This document shows, piece by piece, positions 11,464 to 21,902 of a stretch of 64,000 nt of DNA. Source of the stretch: Actinernus sp. WN-2022 (Eukaryota > Cnidaria > Anthozoa > Actiniaria > Actinernidae); the NCBI GenBank assembly GCA_030867875.1, contig JAOWCC010000019.1, forward strand, positions 31,105,976 through 31,169,975. The letters run 5' to 3'. The position numbers were made by a program, and so were the translations under genes. A model generated the notes under the pieces. It was not told the DNA's origin, made no database searches, and saw nothing but the letters and a program-made list of their open reading frames with translations. Numbering within the stretch: position 1 is the stretch's first letter; every line of letters starts with the position of its first letter.

Positions 11464-11990
11464 CAATTTATATGCACTCGCTATAGTAAACGCTCAGATT
11501 GCATTATGGTCCGCGCACATTGATGTTTTGTGCCTTTGCGCATAACCACAATGCAATTTTGTCCGCGCATATCAATTATGCGTCCTTGCGCACGACCACA
11601 ATACACTGCGCTGGCAATACGCCAAAATAAAACGCCACCACTACACAAATTAGTACTGATGCCTTGCTCGCTCGCTTCAGGCTCCCTCGCTGCGGCAGCG
11701 ATTAGCCTTTTTCCGCAAACTCGAGCAGAGGAGGGATGGAAAAAACCTTTGTTTTTATTTTCCGATATGAATCGAATTGAAGTACAAAACTTAGCAATCA
11801 AATCATATAATATGAACAGAGGCCGTCGCATTGTCGCGAAATTCGATTCCGATTAGCACGTGAAAGTTTAATTTTGAGATAAATCTTCTTATTGTTCATA
11901 TAATAGAGCTATATTTAGGTTTTATTAGTGATTAGCCAAATCATATCATGGAAGCTTCCGCCGGAAGAACGACTTCTGTAACTGGCTAAT
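11464..11990. other. spacer
   Basis: Contains CGCGCA-rich sequence with two imperfect copies of the pattern ccgcgcayat..tgcgc..cacaa. Open frames on both strands overlap, which reflects base composition rather than a gene. Nothing firm. Confidence 0.4.
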
Positions 11991-12190
11991 GGTTGGGGAT
12001 GCAGGTTGGCGCAGTGGTTAAACACTCGCCTCTCACCGCTGCGGTCCCGGGTTCGATTCCCGGCTCGAGCACCGTATGTGAGGTAGGTTTGTTGTTGATT
12101 CCTTATCTGCATTCGAGGGTTTTTCTCCGGGTTCTCCGGTTTTTCTACCTCCGAAAAAATCAACCGTGAGCCGAGTGTCGTGTGTCCAAA
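11991..12190 (+). mobile_element. tRNA-derived SINE (family B)
   Basis: The head has an A-box ggcgcagtggttaaacac and a B-box gggttcgattcccgg, as in a tRNA promoter, but the acceptor stem does not pair. The body contains gggtttttctccgggttctc. A related copy lies on the minus strand at 27789-27955. It is a SINE and not a functional tRNA. Confidence 0.8.
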
Positions 12191-12814
12191 ACAGTTAATG
12201 TAGTGAGGAGTAAAAGCAGGCCCCCACCAGCTTTAGTAGCCTGCGTAGCAATCATATCGTACCGGTGTTTTTTTTTGCGCGCTTTTAGTTTTGCCCCATT
12301 CTACAGCGCTCCAATCTTCCGAAAAACCTCAGACCAAGCTTGCGATATTATGGTCAGATCGAAATCACCAAATGCTGACCTCACTAACTTCCGCCGTCTG
12401 GCTGATATGTGACTTATGTGACCGGAAGTCAGCTCAAGGCATCTGCAAACAGCCGCTTTCGGTTTCATGTTTAATTTGTAACGTTCCAGATACTTCAGAA
12501 ACATGGAGGTACTTTTGGAATAAAAAGCCTCATCTGTGAGGAAACATAGGTACTTCACAGTGACAAAAAATACCTATATAGGCGCGGTACACGTCCGCTC
12601 CCTCCCTCCCATGGGAGTACTGAAAATCAGGCTAGTTGGCACTCTTCTCTGAAGCCGATGCCGTGAAATGTGTCATCATCCGGATATTCAAATCTCAAGC
12701 GAAATTCATAACTTCCTTCTTTCATTTTAATACTTCAGTATATTTTTTGGACAGGGGGGCGGGATCGCGGTCTGAAGGTGCATGTGATCATTAGATAATT
12801 ATTCCACTCACTTT
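12191..12814. other. spacer
   Basis: No coding exon or RNA gene was recognised. Short overlapping ORFs on both strands around 12180-12558 have no supporting features. Confidence 0.4.
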
Positions 12815-12995
12815 CGAATAGCCCACTTCCGCGATATGCTTTACTTGTCACGCACAAAGGTTTCAATACGAGGCTCCGTGCTAAATTAAATTTATTATTT
12901 TCTCTGTGAAAAGAATAAATTTAATTTAGCACGGAGCCTCGTATTGAAACCTTTGTGCGTGACAAGTAAAGCATATCGTGGAAATGGGCTATTCG
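12815..12995. mobile_element. near-perfect foldback MITE, arms about 78 bp
   Basis: The left arm (cgaatagcccacttccgcga) is mirrored almost base for base by the right arm; the loop is about 25 bp. The family marker is tttacttgtcacgcacaaag. Diverged copies are at 22920-23095, about 24520-24600 and about 28283-28315. Confidence 0.9.
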
Positions 12996-13011
12996 TCAAG
13001 CATAGACCTTA

Positions 13012-13120
13012 GGCCCGATTTAAACGTCGAACTTACGCAATTGAAACAAAAGATAATTAGGCGGCTTCTTTTGATCTAATTAGGTTCGGCGCATGAAAAG
13101 TTCGACGTTTAAATCGGGCC
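13012..13120. mobile_element. Harbinger-like MITE, 109 bp, TTA duplication
   Basis: The TIR ggcccgatttaaacgtcgaa is perfectly inverted at the right end. TTA flanks both sides (13009-13011 and 13121-13123). A three-base TTA/TAA duplication and a GGC start match PIF/Harbinger elements. A solo related end lies near 38564-38600 and a degenerate one near 44245-44275. Confidence 0.85.
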
Positions 13121-13659
13121 TTACTCACGCATTGGCCATGTTGGTTAGGGAGGTTTCTTTGCTGGGACTCGTAAGAAAATGTCGGGAATTGATAGACTCA
13201 GGGAATTTACCTGGAAATAATTGTAATATCGGGGACGAACTGAAAATAAATCGGGAAAATTTTTGAGAAAAAACGCCACAGCTCAAACAGCCGCTTCAGT
13301 CGCAAGATAACTCCAAAGCTACACAATAGATTCATCTTGACATTTTTGTTACCCAGTAATATATTTGTCCTGCCAAAGAGCTACTGTAGGTTTTCTTCTA
13401 ACTACATTTCCTTACTGAACCGAGCGGCAGCATGAACGAAAATTGGCATTTCTCTGACTCGTCCCGCAAAGGATTGTGGTAGAACATTTCCTAGGTCCAG
13501 GCTCTACTCGGCCATTTTACTTGACTTCCAAACAACATGGCCTTCGATGACGATCGTAGTTTTATACTCTCTATATATCAGCCTCTTATCCTTGTGTACT
13601 CTAAATTGTGACCATCTTATATGCTGTAGAGGACTATATTGTGTAACCTCAAGTTCATA

Positions 13660-13779
13660 ATGCGCGAAGTGTCATTTAACGCGTCGGATTTCGACTTGTT
13701 CGATTGGGATGTGAGTCCGACAGATTACGAGTTCTTCAAGAAACACACTGGAGCTTTCAAAAGAATGCTAGAAGATCAG
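13660..13779 (+). CDS. unrecognised gene, exon 1 with start codon
   Basis: Forty codons from ATG to CAG, then the donor GTAATT. It was chosen because it is the first ATG of an open stretch with balanced amino-acid use and acidic aromatic pairs (FDLFDW). The upstream sequence has stops in this frame. Confidence 0.7.
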
Positions 13780-16700
13780 GTAATTAACTACAGATACACA
13801 GAATAACAGTATTGTATTTGAGTTTAAGCATTCAGTTTAGATCATAACTGTATTGTTATTTTATATACAGTGCGTCTTAGTACACACTGTCTCACTCTAA
13901 ACTTGTATTCCTTTAGATCTTTATGGTCTCTTTTTACAAGACTTGTACATGTACATGTAGTTCTTCTAATTAGGAGAATGATTATTCGTCACCACAGAAG
14001 ATTTATAATAATTCTTCTGTGGGAACGAAGAAAATATTTTTAATTTTAAAATTCAGTTTCATTATATCTGTGTCCTGATTCAGAGATATGTACTCTTGGT
14101 CTTCAATAGGGGGTGGCCACCACCACCTCGGAACCTGGAATAGTACTGGCTATCCAAACAATGCCTAACCCAGAAACAATACAAACCTTAATCCTGAAAC
14201 AATTTAATTCTTTGTCAGTGCAGTCCAATTGGGGTCCAATAAAATGCAAGGTTTTATTCTTAGTAGCATGGACGGGCATATTTTGTCAAATGATAAAACA
14301 GTTATTGAACTCAACTATTGCAAAATATCATGATTTGTTTGTGTCCCATTGTTAGTTATTTGCTACTGCATTTGACACGAACGAATCATGATATTTTGCT
14401 CCATCTTGTCCAATAATTGCATTAATTATCATAGTCCTAAATATACTGTCCTGATACATGTACATGTTGAGTCTGAGTAACTGCCTCCCAGTTAGCTCAG
14501 TAGTTGCGTGCCGGCCGCTGTTGTGCAGGAGGTCGTTGGTTCAAACCCTGGCCAGACCAACACTCAGGGTCTTAAAAATAACTGAGCAGAAGGTGCTGTC
14601 TTTGTGAAACAATCTCATTCTCATGCAAACTGCAAATGGTTAGACCTTCACGTCTTCTCAGATAAGGTTGTAAAATCGTAGGTCCAATGTTGGCTTCAAG
14701 TTTATCAGTTTCACCAGACTGTCACAGGTTACCAATATTAAACACAGTTGCTTTACCTTAGTTTACTCTTAGGAGTGGAGAGGAACAGAATATGGAGGAG
14801 AGAGAATTGGCAGAAAAAATAAGGGAGGAGAGAGAAATGAGCAATAAAATTAAGGAGGGGGGAGAATTTAGCATACAGGGGAGAGAGAGAATATGGGATC
14901 TACATATATATGCTCTAGGGAGAATTTTTTTTAACTCACTAGGGAGGAGGGAGAAATATTTTAAAAAACTAGGGAGGAGAGAGATTTAACTACCCGTTCC
15001 TCACACCCCTCTTAGCTTGAAGGATATTGAGGCATTGATATACTGATTCACAAGGAAATTGCTTATAGACAGAGAAATTCAGGAGAATTATAAACTGCAG
15101 ATGTTACAAATCCATCCTTCTTACTAATTCAGGAAAGAACCAAATGAAATCTGTCTAGTTTTAAATTTCAATATTCATTGCATTCCATATCCTAGCTATA
15201 GGGTGATTTGAATTTGTACACAATCTAATCATGAATACTAAGTTGGTTTTGAATATTTGTTAACCACAGCCAAGAACACAAAAGATGAAATTTGTTGAGG
15301 ACTTCAAGACATTTTCAATTAATCATGGCTGTATGAAGGGGTTTCCTACCAAGGTATGGCATAGCTACACATAACTACAGTAGTTACAGTTAATAATACC
15401 ACAGCTAAGTTTTTTGTGTCTGTGGGCACTAACAGCATGTCAATTTAGCAAACACAAGCTAGACCAAACAAAATAAATGTTGGGTTTCCAGTAACAAGCT
15501 GAAAAAATCCAGGTACATGTAGGTTGGAAAATAATTAATTTTGTGAATTTTTTTTTTTTGCAAGTTAACCCTGTGTTTACATAATTGTCATGTTCAGGCT
15601 GATCGCGCTGAGGACACACTGTAGTGAGAAGTTGTTGTTTACATACTTCTCATTGTTTTAATGTTTATTTTATCTGTATCAAGTCTTTGAAAATAGCAAT
15701 AAAAAGTTTGAGGTCTGCATGAAAAATCCAGGTTGGGCGGGTTACTGGAAACAACATTTATTTTGTTTGGCTTAAGTGAACTAAGACTTTACATGAGTTT
15801 GCTCAGCAGGAACAATCAAGGGAAACTTAGTGTCTGTTTGTCTTTTAAAATGATTACTGCTACACACACTGTATGTTTGTTTTCCTTTCAGAGTGAAAAC
15901 TTTTATGGCTACCTTGATGAAGCTACAGCTTACTACCAAGAGCATTTTGTTGATGGTAAAGACAAAGCAATATTGTCTAAGGCTTAATGTAATCAGCATT
16001 TGATTCCAGTTATACATACATGTAGTGTCATATATTGTACATGTATGTACATACAGTGTGAGTCCATTACTGGCAAGAAATAGATAGGATATAGCTTCCC
16101 AAAAGCAATTTTCTTACATAGAGAATGATACATGGGCCAACAGAGATATGGAATTCATCTTCAAGTGTTCAACTAAATATTTCATGAGTAAGTGCAGCAA
16201 TGATACATTTCAAATCTCCAAGCATCCATGTATTACTTCAAATCAATTTTATTGTCTGATTAAAAAGGCAAGAAGATTGGCTCATAGGCAATATCCACAC
16301 ACATAAAATTATTGTATTTTACGCATGTTTGGACACAATATTTCTCAGTGGTGGAAATCCTTGTAAATTTTGATTAGAATACTGTCTTACGCATTGTATC
16401 TGAGAATGCTAGAAGGCGGCCATGATTTCAAGATTGTTTTGCAAAGGCAGCATCTTTTTTAGTTATTTTAAGAGCCTCGCTCTTGGTCAGCCAGTAATGT
16501 GTAGTTAAGACATGTTCATCCCTTCAGATTCCATTAAAGGAAATCCTGGCTGTTGGAACAAATTGCCATAAAATTGTTGGCAATATAGTATGAATTGGAA
16601 ATTTGTTGAAAAAACCCGGAAAATTTAAATTTTAGTTTATGAAAAAATTCGACTTAAGTATGAGCCATTTTGGGCTTTGAATTTGGCAGTCCATATTGTC

Positions 16701-19258
16701 AGAAAACAATAACTCTTGTTGTGTAACAATAGGGACCTGCAAAAACTATCATCAGATCCAGGAAGGCAGTACCTGCAAAATTCCATGCCTTATATGGCTT
16801 ATAATATAGTTTAATAAATGAGCAGCAGTGTTTTATCAGATTTACAAACACGAGGGCACAGCCCGAAGTTTTAGATCTGATAAAACACTGCTCCGAGTTT
16901 TTAAGCAGCTTCAAAAACGTCAATGCATACAGTCATGTAATTCAGTTATTTTGATGGTACAACCTATTTTGGCCGAGAAAATCCAAGTTAAAGTTTATGT
17001 AAATCAGGATGAAATCTCTATCACATTTATAGATCCCTTCTCGCTCAGTGATTTCCTTTGTTTTTGCTTCATGAATTATTAATGAGATTTTGAAACTATT
17101 ATACAACTATTTTCAAAAACTAATATTTATTCCATTTTTTCCAACAAATTTTCAATTTAGACCATGTTGGCAACAATTTAATGCCAATTTGTTCCAACAG
17201 TCAGGGTTTTGACTCACATGTTCCCCATAATACTATTTATATTCCATCTTCATTTTCTACTCGTAGGCAAGTTCAGTAGTGCCAGGAATCTGGTTCAAGA
17301 TGTTGTTAGTTTAGCACAAAACAGACATAATCTTCAATACATGGGAGCAGCCTCATATGGTGAGTATGATATGATGGCAACATCTAGGATGATGGCATAA
17401 AACAACCGAGTTAATTTACAAAATACAAAAACTGCACAGGATCCAGTTACTTACAGTTTGACTGTTTTCTATAAAAACACAATATGAAAATTCGAAGTTT
17501 TACTTATGAAGTGAACACAAATGTAAGAATTTTAGTAAAACACTTAGTTTGTCATTCAGCCTGAACGAAACTCTATGCCGATCATATTTTTCAAAAATCT
17601 GGTCCTGAAATTAATCAAACAATTAAAGGCAAATAAAGGTTTAATAGAGAAACCAAATTTTGGGAGAAAACATATCTTAAGGTCTGTTAATATGTGTGTA
17701 CAGCATGTTCATGTACTTTATATACTGTATTCTGTAGACATACTGAACTATAATTAAAATATATTATATCTCCAAGTACATGTAAAAGTCACTGGGATAC
17801 CAACAAACCTAATTCACACCTCATACGTTTTTTTGAAATTGATACATGTACCTGCATGCCCACAGCAGTACGTTTTGAGGGGCAAAACACTTTCAACTTG
17901 CTCTACATTGTACGTAGGCTCCTCCCCCTTTCCTTTTCATTTTTTTTTGACAATTTACATATTCCTGTTTTGTTCACCAGCCAAAGACCCTTTCTTTAAT
18001 AAGGAAACACGGTAAGTTGGGCTTTGGTCCTCTGAAACCAGTAATAATAAATAATAATAATAGTAATAATAACAATAACTTACAGTACTAAGCAATAGTT
18101 ATTTGATGTGGCTGAACAAAATATCATGATTTGTTCTTGGCAAGCTGCCAGTTATTTGCTGGAGTCGAAGGCAGAGGCAAACAACTGACAATGAGACGCA
18201 AACAAATCATGATATTTTGTGATAGTAGAGTTAAAAATTGTTTTATCATTCAACAAAATAATATAACTTTATCTACAGAGTTTTGGAATGGGAACTTTTT
18301 AGTCACCTAACAGCTCTGCAAATCGATCTGCCACCACTACCACCCTCACCCCCCCCCCCCCCCCCCCCCTCACCCCTTACCCCTATCCATTCGAGACTAT
18401 CACTTTCATGTTTCATGTCAAACCTGGTATTTTTCAAAACAATATTATTACAGGGCTGTGATGTCACACATTCATGTTGCACATAATACCCCAGTAATTT
18501 ATAGCTTAATTTGTGAATAATAAACAGAATATTACATGGTAACTTGGAGATACGTACAGTTTTATTTTCTTGTGGTGAATTTGTCATAATAAACCCATTT
18601 GCTTTGTTCACTCATGTATTACAACATTCACCATCTGAAGATAAAAATCTCGACAGGGCTATGTAATATCCTCTATTTATTTCATGAGGGTGGTATATTA
18701 TGCCAGTAGAGGAACTGAGAACTGTGTGGTCCTCGGTGAAAGTGCACTCTAAGAAAGAGAACCGAAAAGACAGTGTCTTGTCTGGCTGAAGTGTGAACAG
18801 TGGACTAAAATACACAAACCTGTTTAGGTTTAAACCAGTCTCGCAGAGTTCTAGGATAAAGATAGCCAACTACATGTACATACATGTATACCTGTTTGAA
18901 AAAGCTATTTGAAAGTAAGATCCCAAAATGTCATTTGGAAAAGTGATACAAGAGTATTTTCATGTGTTTAAAAACATTCCAAAATCTCTTAATTATAGTC
19001 CCATAGAGGTGGAAAATACCTAAATGGACACTTCAAAACTGTCACCTGTTTAGAAGCCCAACACACGTCAACTGAATTTCCTATCTGGTAAACAGAACTT
19101 ATGGAAGACTGCAGATTAATTCCTGCATCATGGGAACACGGTATGGGTATTTTAATCTATCCATAGAAGTGCTTGGAATGTTCATTGTGTTTTGTTTTCT
19201 TTCAGAGATGTTTTTAGACGACTTTTTGGGCATCCAAGTGAAAAGGGAACATGTTTAA
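13660..19258 (+). CDS. unrecognised 170-residue protein, eight-exon model
   Basis: Model: 13660-13779, 15270-15353, 15892-15955, 17267-17359, 17981-18011, 18279-18301, 19096-19140 and 19206-19258; total 513 nt, 170 residues plus TAA. The first five exons have strong donors and acceptors, and phases agree (0, 0, 1, 1, 2). The start MREVSFNASDFDLFDWDVSP follows an in-frame-free leader. The protein is soluble, rich in aromatic and acidic residues, with no signal peptide, membrane segment or known motif that I can name. Exon 6 uses a weak gtcacc donor, so the C-terminus is uncertain. Skipping exon 6 also keeps an open frame and ends at a TAG near 19279. The introns are filled with SINE and MITE copies. 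No function is proposed. Confidence 0.65.
14126..14258 (+). repeat. R1 copy c
   Basis: Same start (ctcggaacctggaatagtac) and end (aataaaatgcaaggtt) as the copy at 1418. It lies in intron 1 of the unrecognised gene. Confidence 0.75.
14288..14405. mobile_element. small MITE with caaaatatcatgatttgtt ends
   Basis: Inverted ends around a short core; a second copy is at 18117-18260 in the opposite orientation, where the flanking tgataaaacag string is also shared. Both lie in introns of the same gene. Confidence 0.65.
14484..14745 (+). mobile_element. tRNA-derived SINE (family A)
   Basis: The A-box gttagctcagtagttgc and B-box ggttcaaaccctgg are followed by a body with gaccaacactca and ttagaccttcacgtcttctc. 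Related copies: 24611-24850 and 50617-50830, plus tails near 51530-51640 and 51145-51185. Confidence 0.85.
16545..17205. mobile_element. TIR element of about 660 bp
   Basis: The ends cctggctgttggaacaaatt and its inverted partner extend for about 75 bp on each side. The interior 16800-17090 is a second repeat shared with 19420-19695 (marker tggccgagaaaat and cctttgtttttscttcatga), itself with a foldback start. This suggests a nested or composite element. Confidence 0.75.
17267..17359 (+). CDS. unrecognised gene, exon 4
   Basis: Acceptor cattttctactcgtag and donor G|GTGAGTA enclose 93 nt (phase 1-1). The peptide reads GKFSSARNLVQDVVSLAQNR and onward to GAASYG. This is the best-looking exon of the gene: helical, with both splice sites strong. 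A 660-bp TIR element (16545-17205) ends 61 bp upstream of its acceptor. Confidence 0.75.
18038..18078. repeat. ATA/AAT microsatellite
   Basis: Imperfect ataataaataataataa run in the intron after exon 5 of the unrecognised gene. Confidence 0.8.
18117..18260. mobile_element. second copy of the caaaatatcatgatttgtt MITE
   Basis: Ends caaaatatcatgatttgtt and its inverse; compare 14288-14405. The ttgttttatcattcaacaaa extension lies on the right here and on the left in the other copy. Confidence 0.65.
18279..19258 (+). CDS. unrecognised gene, uncertain 3' exons 6-8
   Basis: Exon 6 (18279-18301) encodes VLEWELF; exon 7 (19096-19140) encodes LMEDCRLIPASWEH; exon 8 (19206-19258) encodes MFLDDFLGIQVKREHV and the stop. 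Acceptors are good; the exon 6 donor is poor. A poly-C stretch at 18350-18369 in the same frame would encode proline runs and is more likely intron. Reading without exon 6 gives a different, Arg-rich end. Confidence 0.45.
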
Positions 19259-20015
19259 AGGTGCAGTGTTCATTCTAGAAATCAAACGTAGTGGGACATG
19301 TGAACATTCCATTCTGAAAATGGGTTGAAACAGAACATGAAATATCTGGTGTTAATCTATGAATACAACAATACTGTGCGTATTCTAGAAAATACTCAGA
19401 TAAGTAATAGGTACAGAATGAGTGGCCGTGCTTTGTGGGATTTATAAACTCGAGCTGAAAGCGAGTTTATAAATCCGATAAAGCATGGACATGAACTCTG
19501 TATCTGACTTATCAAACTTCTAGATGTAGAAAGTCATGTTTTCAGTTATTTTGGCGTTACGACTTATTGTGGCCGAGAAAATTGAAGTTAAATTTCATGT
19601 AAACGAGACCGTATCTATATCACATTTATAAACACATTAAACATTCGTTTCCTTTGTTTTTCCTTCATGATTCATTAATGAGTTTGATAATAGAGTTTAC
19701 AAATGTAATGGACACGCTGCACTTGGACTACAGATGCGAATAAGTGTCCCACATAAACAAAGTTAATGCGAGGGTTAAGCCATCAAAGCGCGAAAATATT
19801 ACAAAATCGCACCTCGGAATGAATACTGAAGTGTGTGTTAATGGAGAGATGCTGTGATTGCTTGGGGAGATATGTATTGCCCTGATATTTGGGTATGCGT
19901 GTGCCACCTGGAACCTTGACCCTATTTCAGACCAAAGTATGTGATTTACATAAAGATTTCCAGACCTAACCCAAAAATGGGGACCCCAAACCAATTTTTC
20001 CCTGCTGTTTATTAA
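19259..20015. other. spacer with repeat copies
   Basis: 19420-19695 is a copy of the repeat inside 16545-17205, including an ataaactcgagc..gcgagtttataaatc foldback at 19442-19475. 19860-19985 is GGGTATG-family debris. No exon found. Confidence 0.5.
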
Positions 20016-20408
20016 GCCTGGTTTTCACTAGCGACGGAAGCAGAAGCGGAAGCGTAAGGAGCCTTACGTTCTAGTGAAAATCAAGAAACGGAGACGTAAG
20101 CGGAAGCGTAAGCTTGACGGAAGCATAAGCGGAAGGAACGGAAGGTTTCCTTCTTCTTACGTCTCCGCTTCTGCTTCCGTCGCTTCCGTTCCAGTGAAAA
20201 CTAGTCAAACTTAAGCAGAAGCGGAAGCAGATGAATTTAGCCAATCAGAATACTCATTCTCAGGCCCTTTGCAATGTAAATATAGCATGCAAGCGAGGTT
20301 TTCTCTTCTGAACGAGGCTTATGCTTATGCTTCCGTCGTGTTGATTTTCACAAGAACATTAGTTTATTATGCTTACGCTTACGCTTCCGTCGCTGGTGAA
20401 AACCAGCC
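20016..20408. mobile_element. TTAA MITE, 393 bp
   Basis: TIR gcctggttttcactagcgac at the left, its inverse at the right. TTAA occurs on both sides (20012-20015 and 20409-20412). The interior is made of gaagcggaagcgtaag words in both orientations, so it can fold into several hairpins. No ORF. Confidence 0.85.
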
Positions 20409-20805
20409 TTAAATTTTGCTTCCGTGCAAATTCAAGCAAATTCTTATGATATGAAATTCCGATCTTGAAGGCGTAAAAGCGATAGCAATATAATTTAGTA
20501 TTGTTTTTAGTATTCCCAAAAGGTATGCAACAGTAGCTACAGGACGGTCAACAGCTACAGAGGGTCATTCAAATCAAATTATTTTGAGAATCAGACTCAA
20601 CTCACATATGACACCAATTCTGGGTGTCGAACCCATGTTAAAGTGAGAGACGAGCGCTTATACGCTTTTGAAATCACGGTTGCTACATTAGCATAACAAT
20701 TGCAATGTTTATAAACACGAAACATCGCTATATATGGAAGTACCTCACCTCGTATGACTGACACATTGCTGTACTTTCGGTGGTCTTTTTATTTTCACTT
20801 TCAAC

Positions 20806-20835
20806 ATGAATACTAACTTTGCGATGTGTTGTTAG
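20806..20835 (+). other. in-frame mini-ORF just upstream of the MYND gene ORF
   Basis: ATG at 20806 is followed by eight sense codons and TAG at 20833-20835. The frame is the same as the long MYND-protein ORF that opens right after the TAG. It is either an upstream ORF in the 5' leader or, if the TAG is an error or variant, part of the true N-terminus. Confidence 0.4.
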
Positions 20836-21027
20836 GTTGTGTGTGTTCTTCCTCTTCACGTCAAATTTGGAGGCGCATTGTGTCGTTATTTACGGCGCTG
20901 GCTGGACGCGGAGGAGAAAGAAACTGAAACAACAGACTCCGAAAGTACGGCTTCTGCTACGAAGAATTCATCGGCGACGACAAAGAGCTCGGACGCTCCA
21001 AACCAATCGTCGGAGAAACCTAGCACG

Positions 21028-21902
21028 ATGAACTCGACACAGAATAAAACGACTGAAAAACCTAATTTTAAAACAGAAGAAAGAACTTTTAATTTCTCGG
21101 CTTTCAAGGCCCCTTTTAGTGCCTCGCAGTTTGAGGTGGATGCCGATGCGTTAGCTATACTTGCGAGTGATTTTCTGAAAGCTCAACACGACCAGTACGA
21201 AGAGAATGAGAGAATGAGGAAAGAGAAAGCACAACGATTTACATTGTCTGATTATTTGGGAGTATCTGGTAATGAATCATCTAAAAAGAATGTAGAAAAA
21301 CCTAAGGAACTAGATATTAGAGATTTCCCAGCAGAAGTCAGCAAAAATAAATTCCCCTTTGAGTTCATGCAGATCCCTAGAAAGAGTGACTCCAAAGAGC
21401 AAAGTAGAGAAAAGGAAACTTCAGTAATGAAAGATATTCGAGCCAGTAGTCGGTCGTATTCTCGTAACACAAAGGCTTCAGCCGCGGAGAGCGACGAAGA
21501 AGAATGGGAACGCAGGCTTATTAGACAACGAGAACTCAAAGAAGACAACGATAAACCTGCTTTGAAGAATTGCGAGGTATATAAGATTGAGAAGGACGGC
21601 ACGTTTACAAACCTCAAAGACATGTTCGCAGAGTTGCACCTCGGGAAACCCCACCCTGACAAGATTTTCGAGGAATTGCAAGCAAAGCGAAAAGAAGAGG
21701 CAGGGAAAAAGGAGATAAACACTGCGAAGCGTCAAGAACTTGCCAGTAAACTGAAGGACCTGCAGTGTCCGCCTTCTAGAGGTAACACAGGCTTTGGTGT
21801 AGCTACCACGAACAACATGAAGGTTGCAGTCAAGAAGACCCACGCATGCGCAAACTGTCGACAAGTTGAACCGAATCCCAAGACGTTCAAGAAGTGTCAG
21901 AG
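21028..21902 (+). CDS. MYND protein, large exon
   Basis: Ends at AAG TGT CAG AG with donor GTAAGG, phase 2. Contains a conserved-looking central block (FNFSAFKAPFSASQFEVDAD) and the first two zinc ligand pairs. The start is the first ATG; sequence upstream from 20836 to 21027 is open and Ser/Thr-rich, and could also be coding. Confidence 0.8.

Noticed and set aside
12000..12070. tRNA gene
   Set aside because: A- and B-boxes are present but the acceptor stem does not pair and the same sequence with a SINE body recurs at 27789-27955.
18283..18486. Proline-rich ORF following exon 6 of the unrecognised gene
   Set aside because: The proline run is a poly-C tract; continuation past 18301 is more likely intron, although not excluded.
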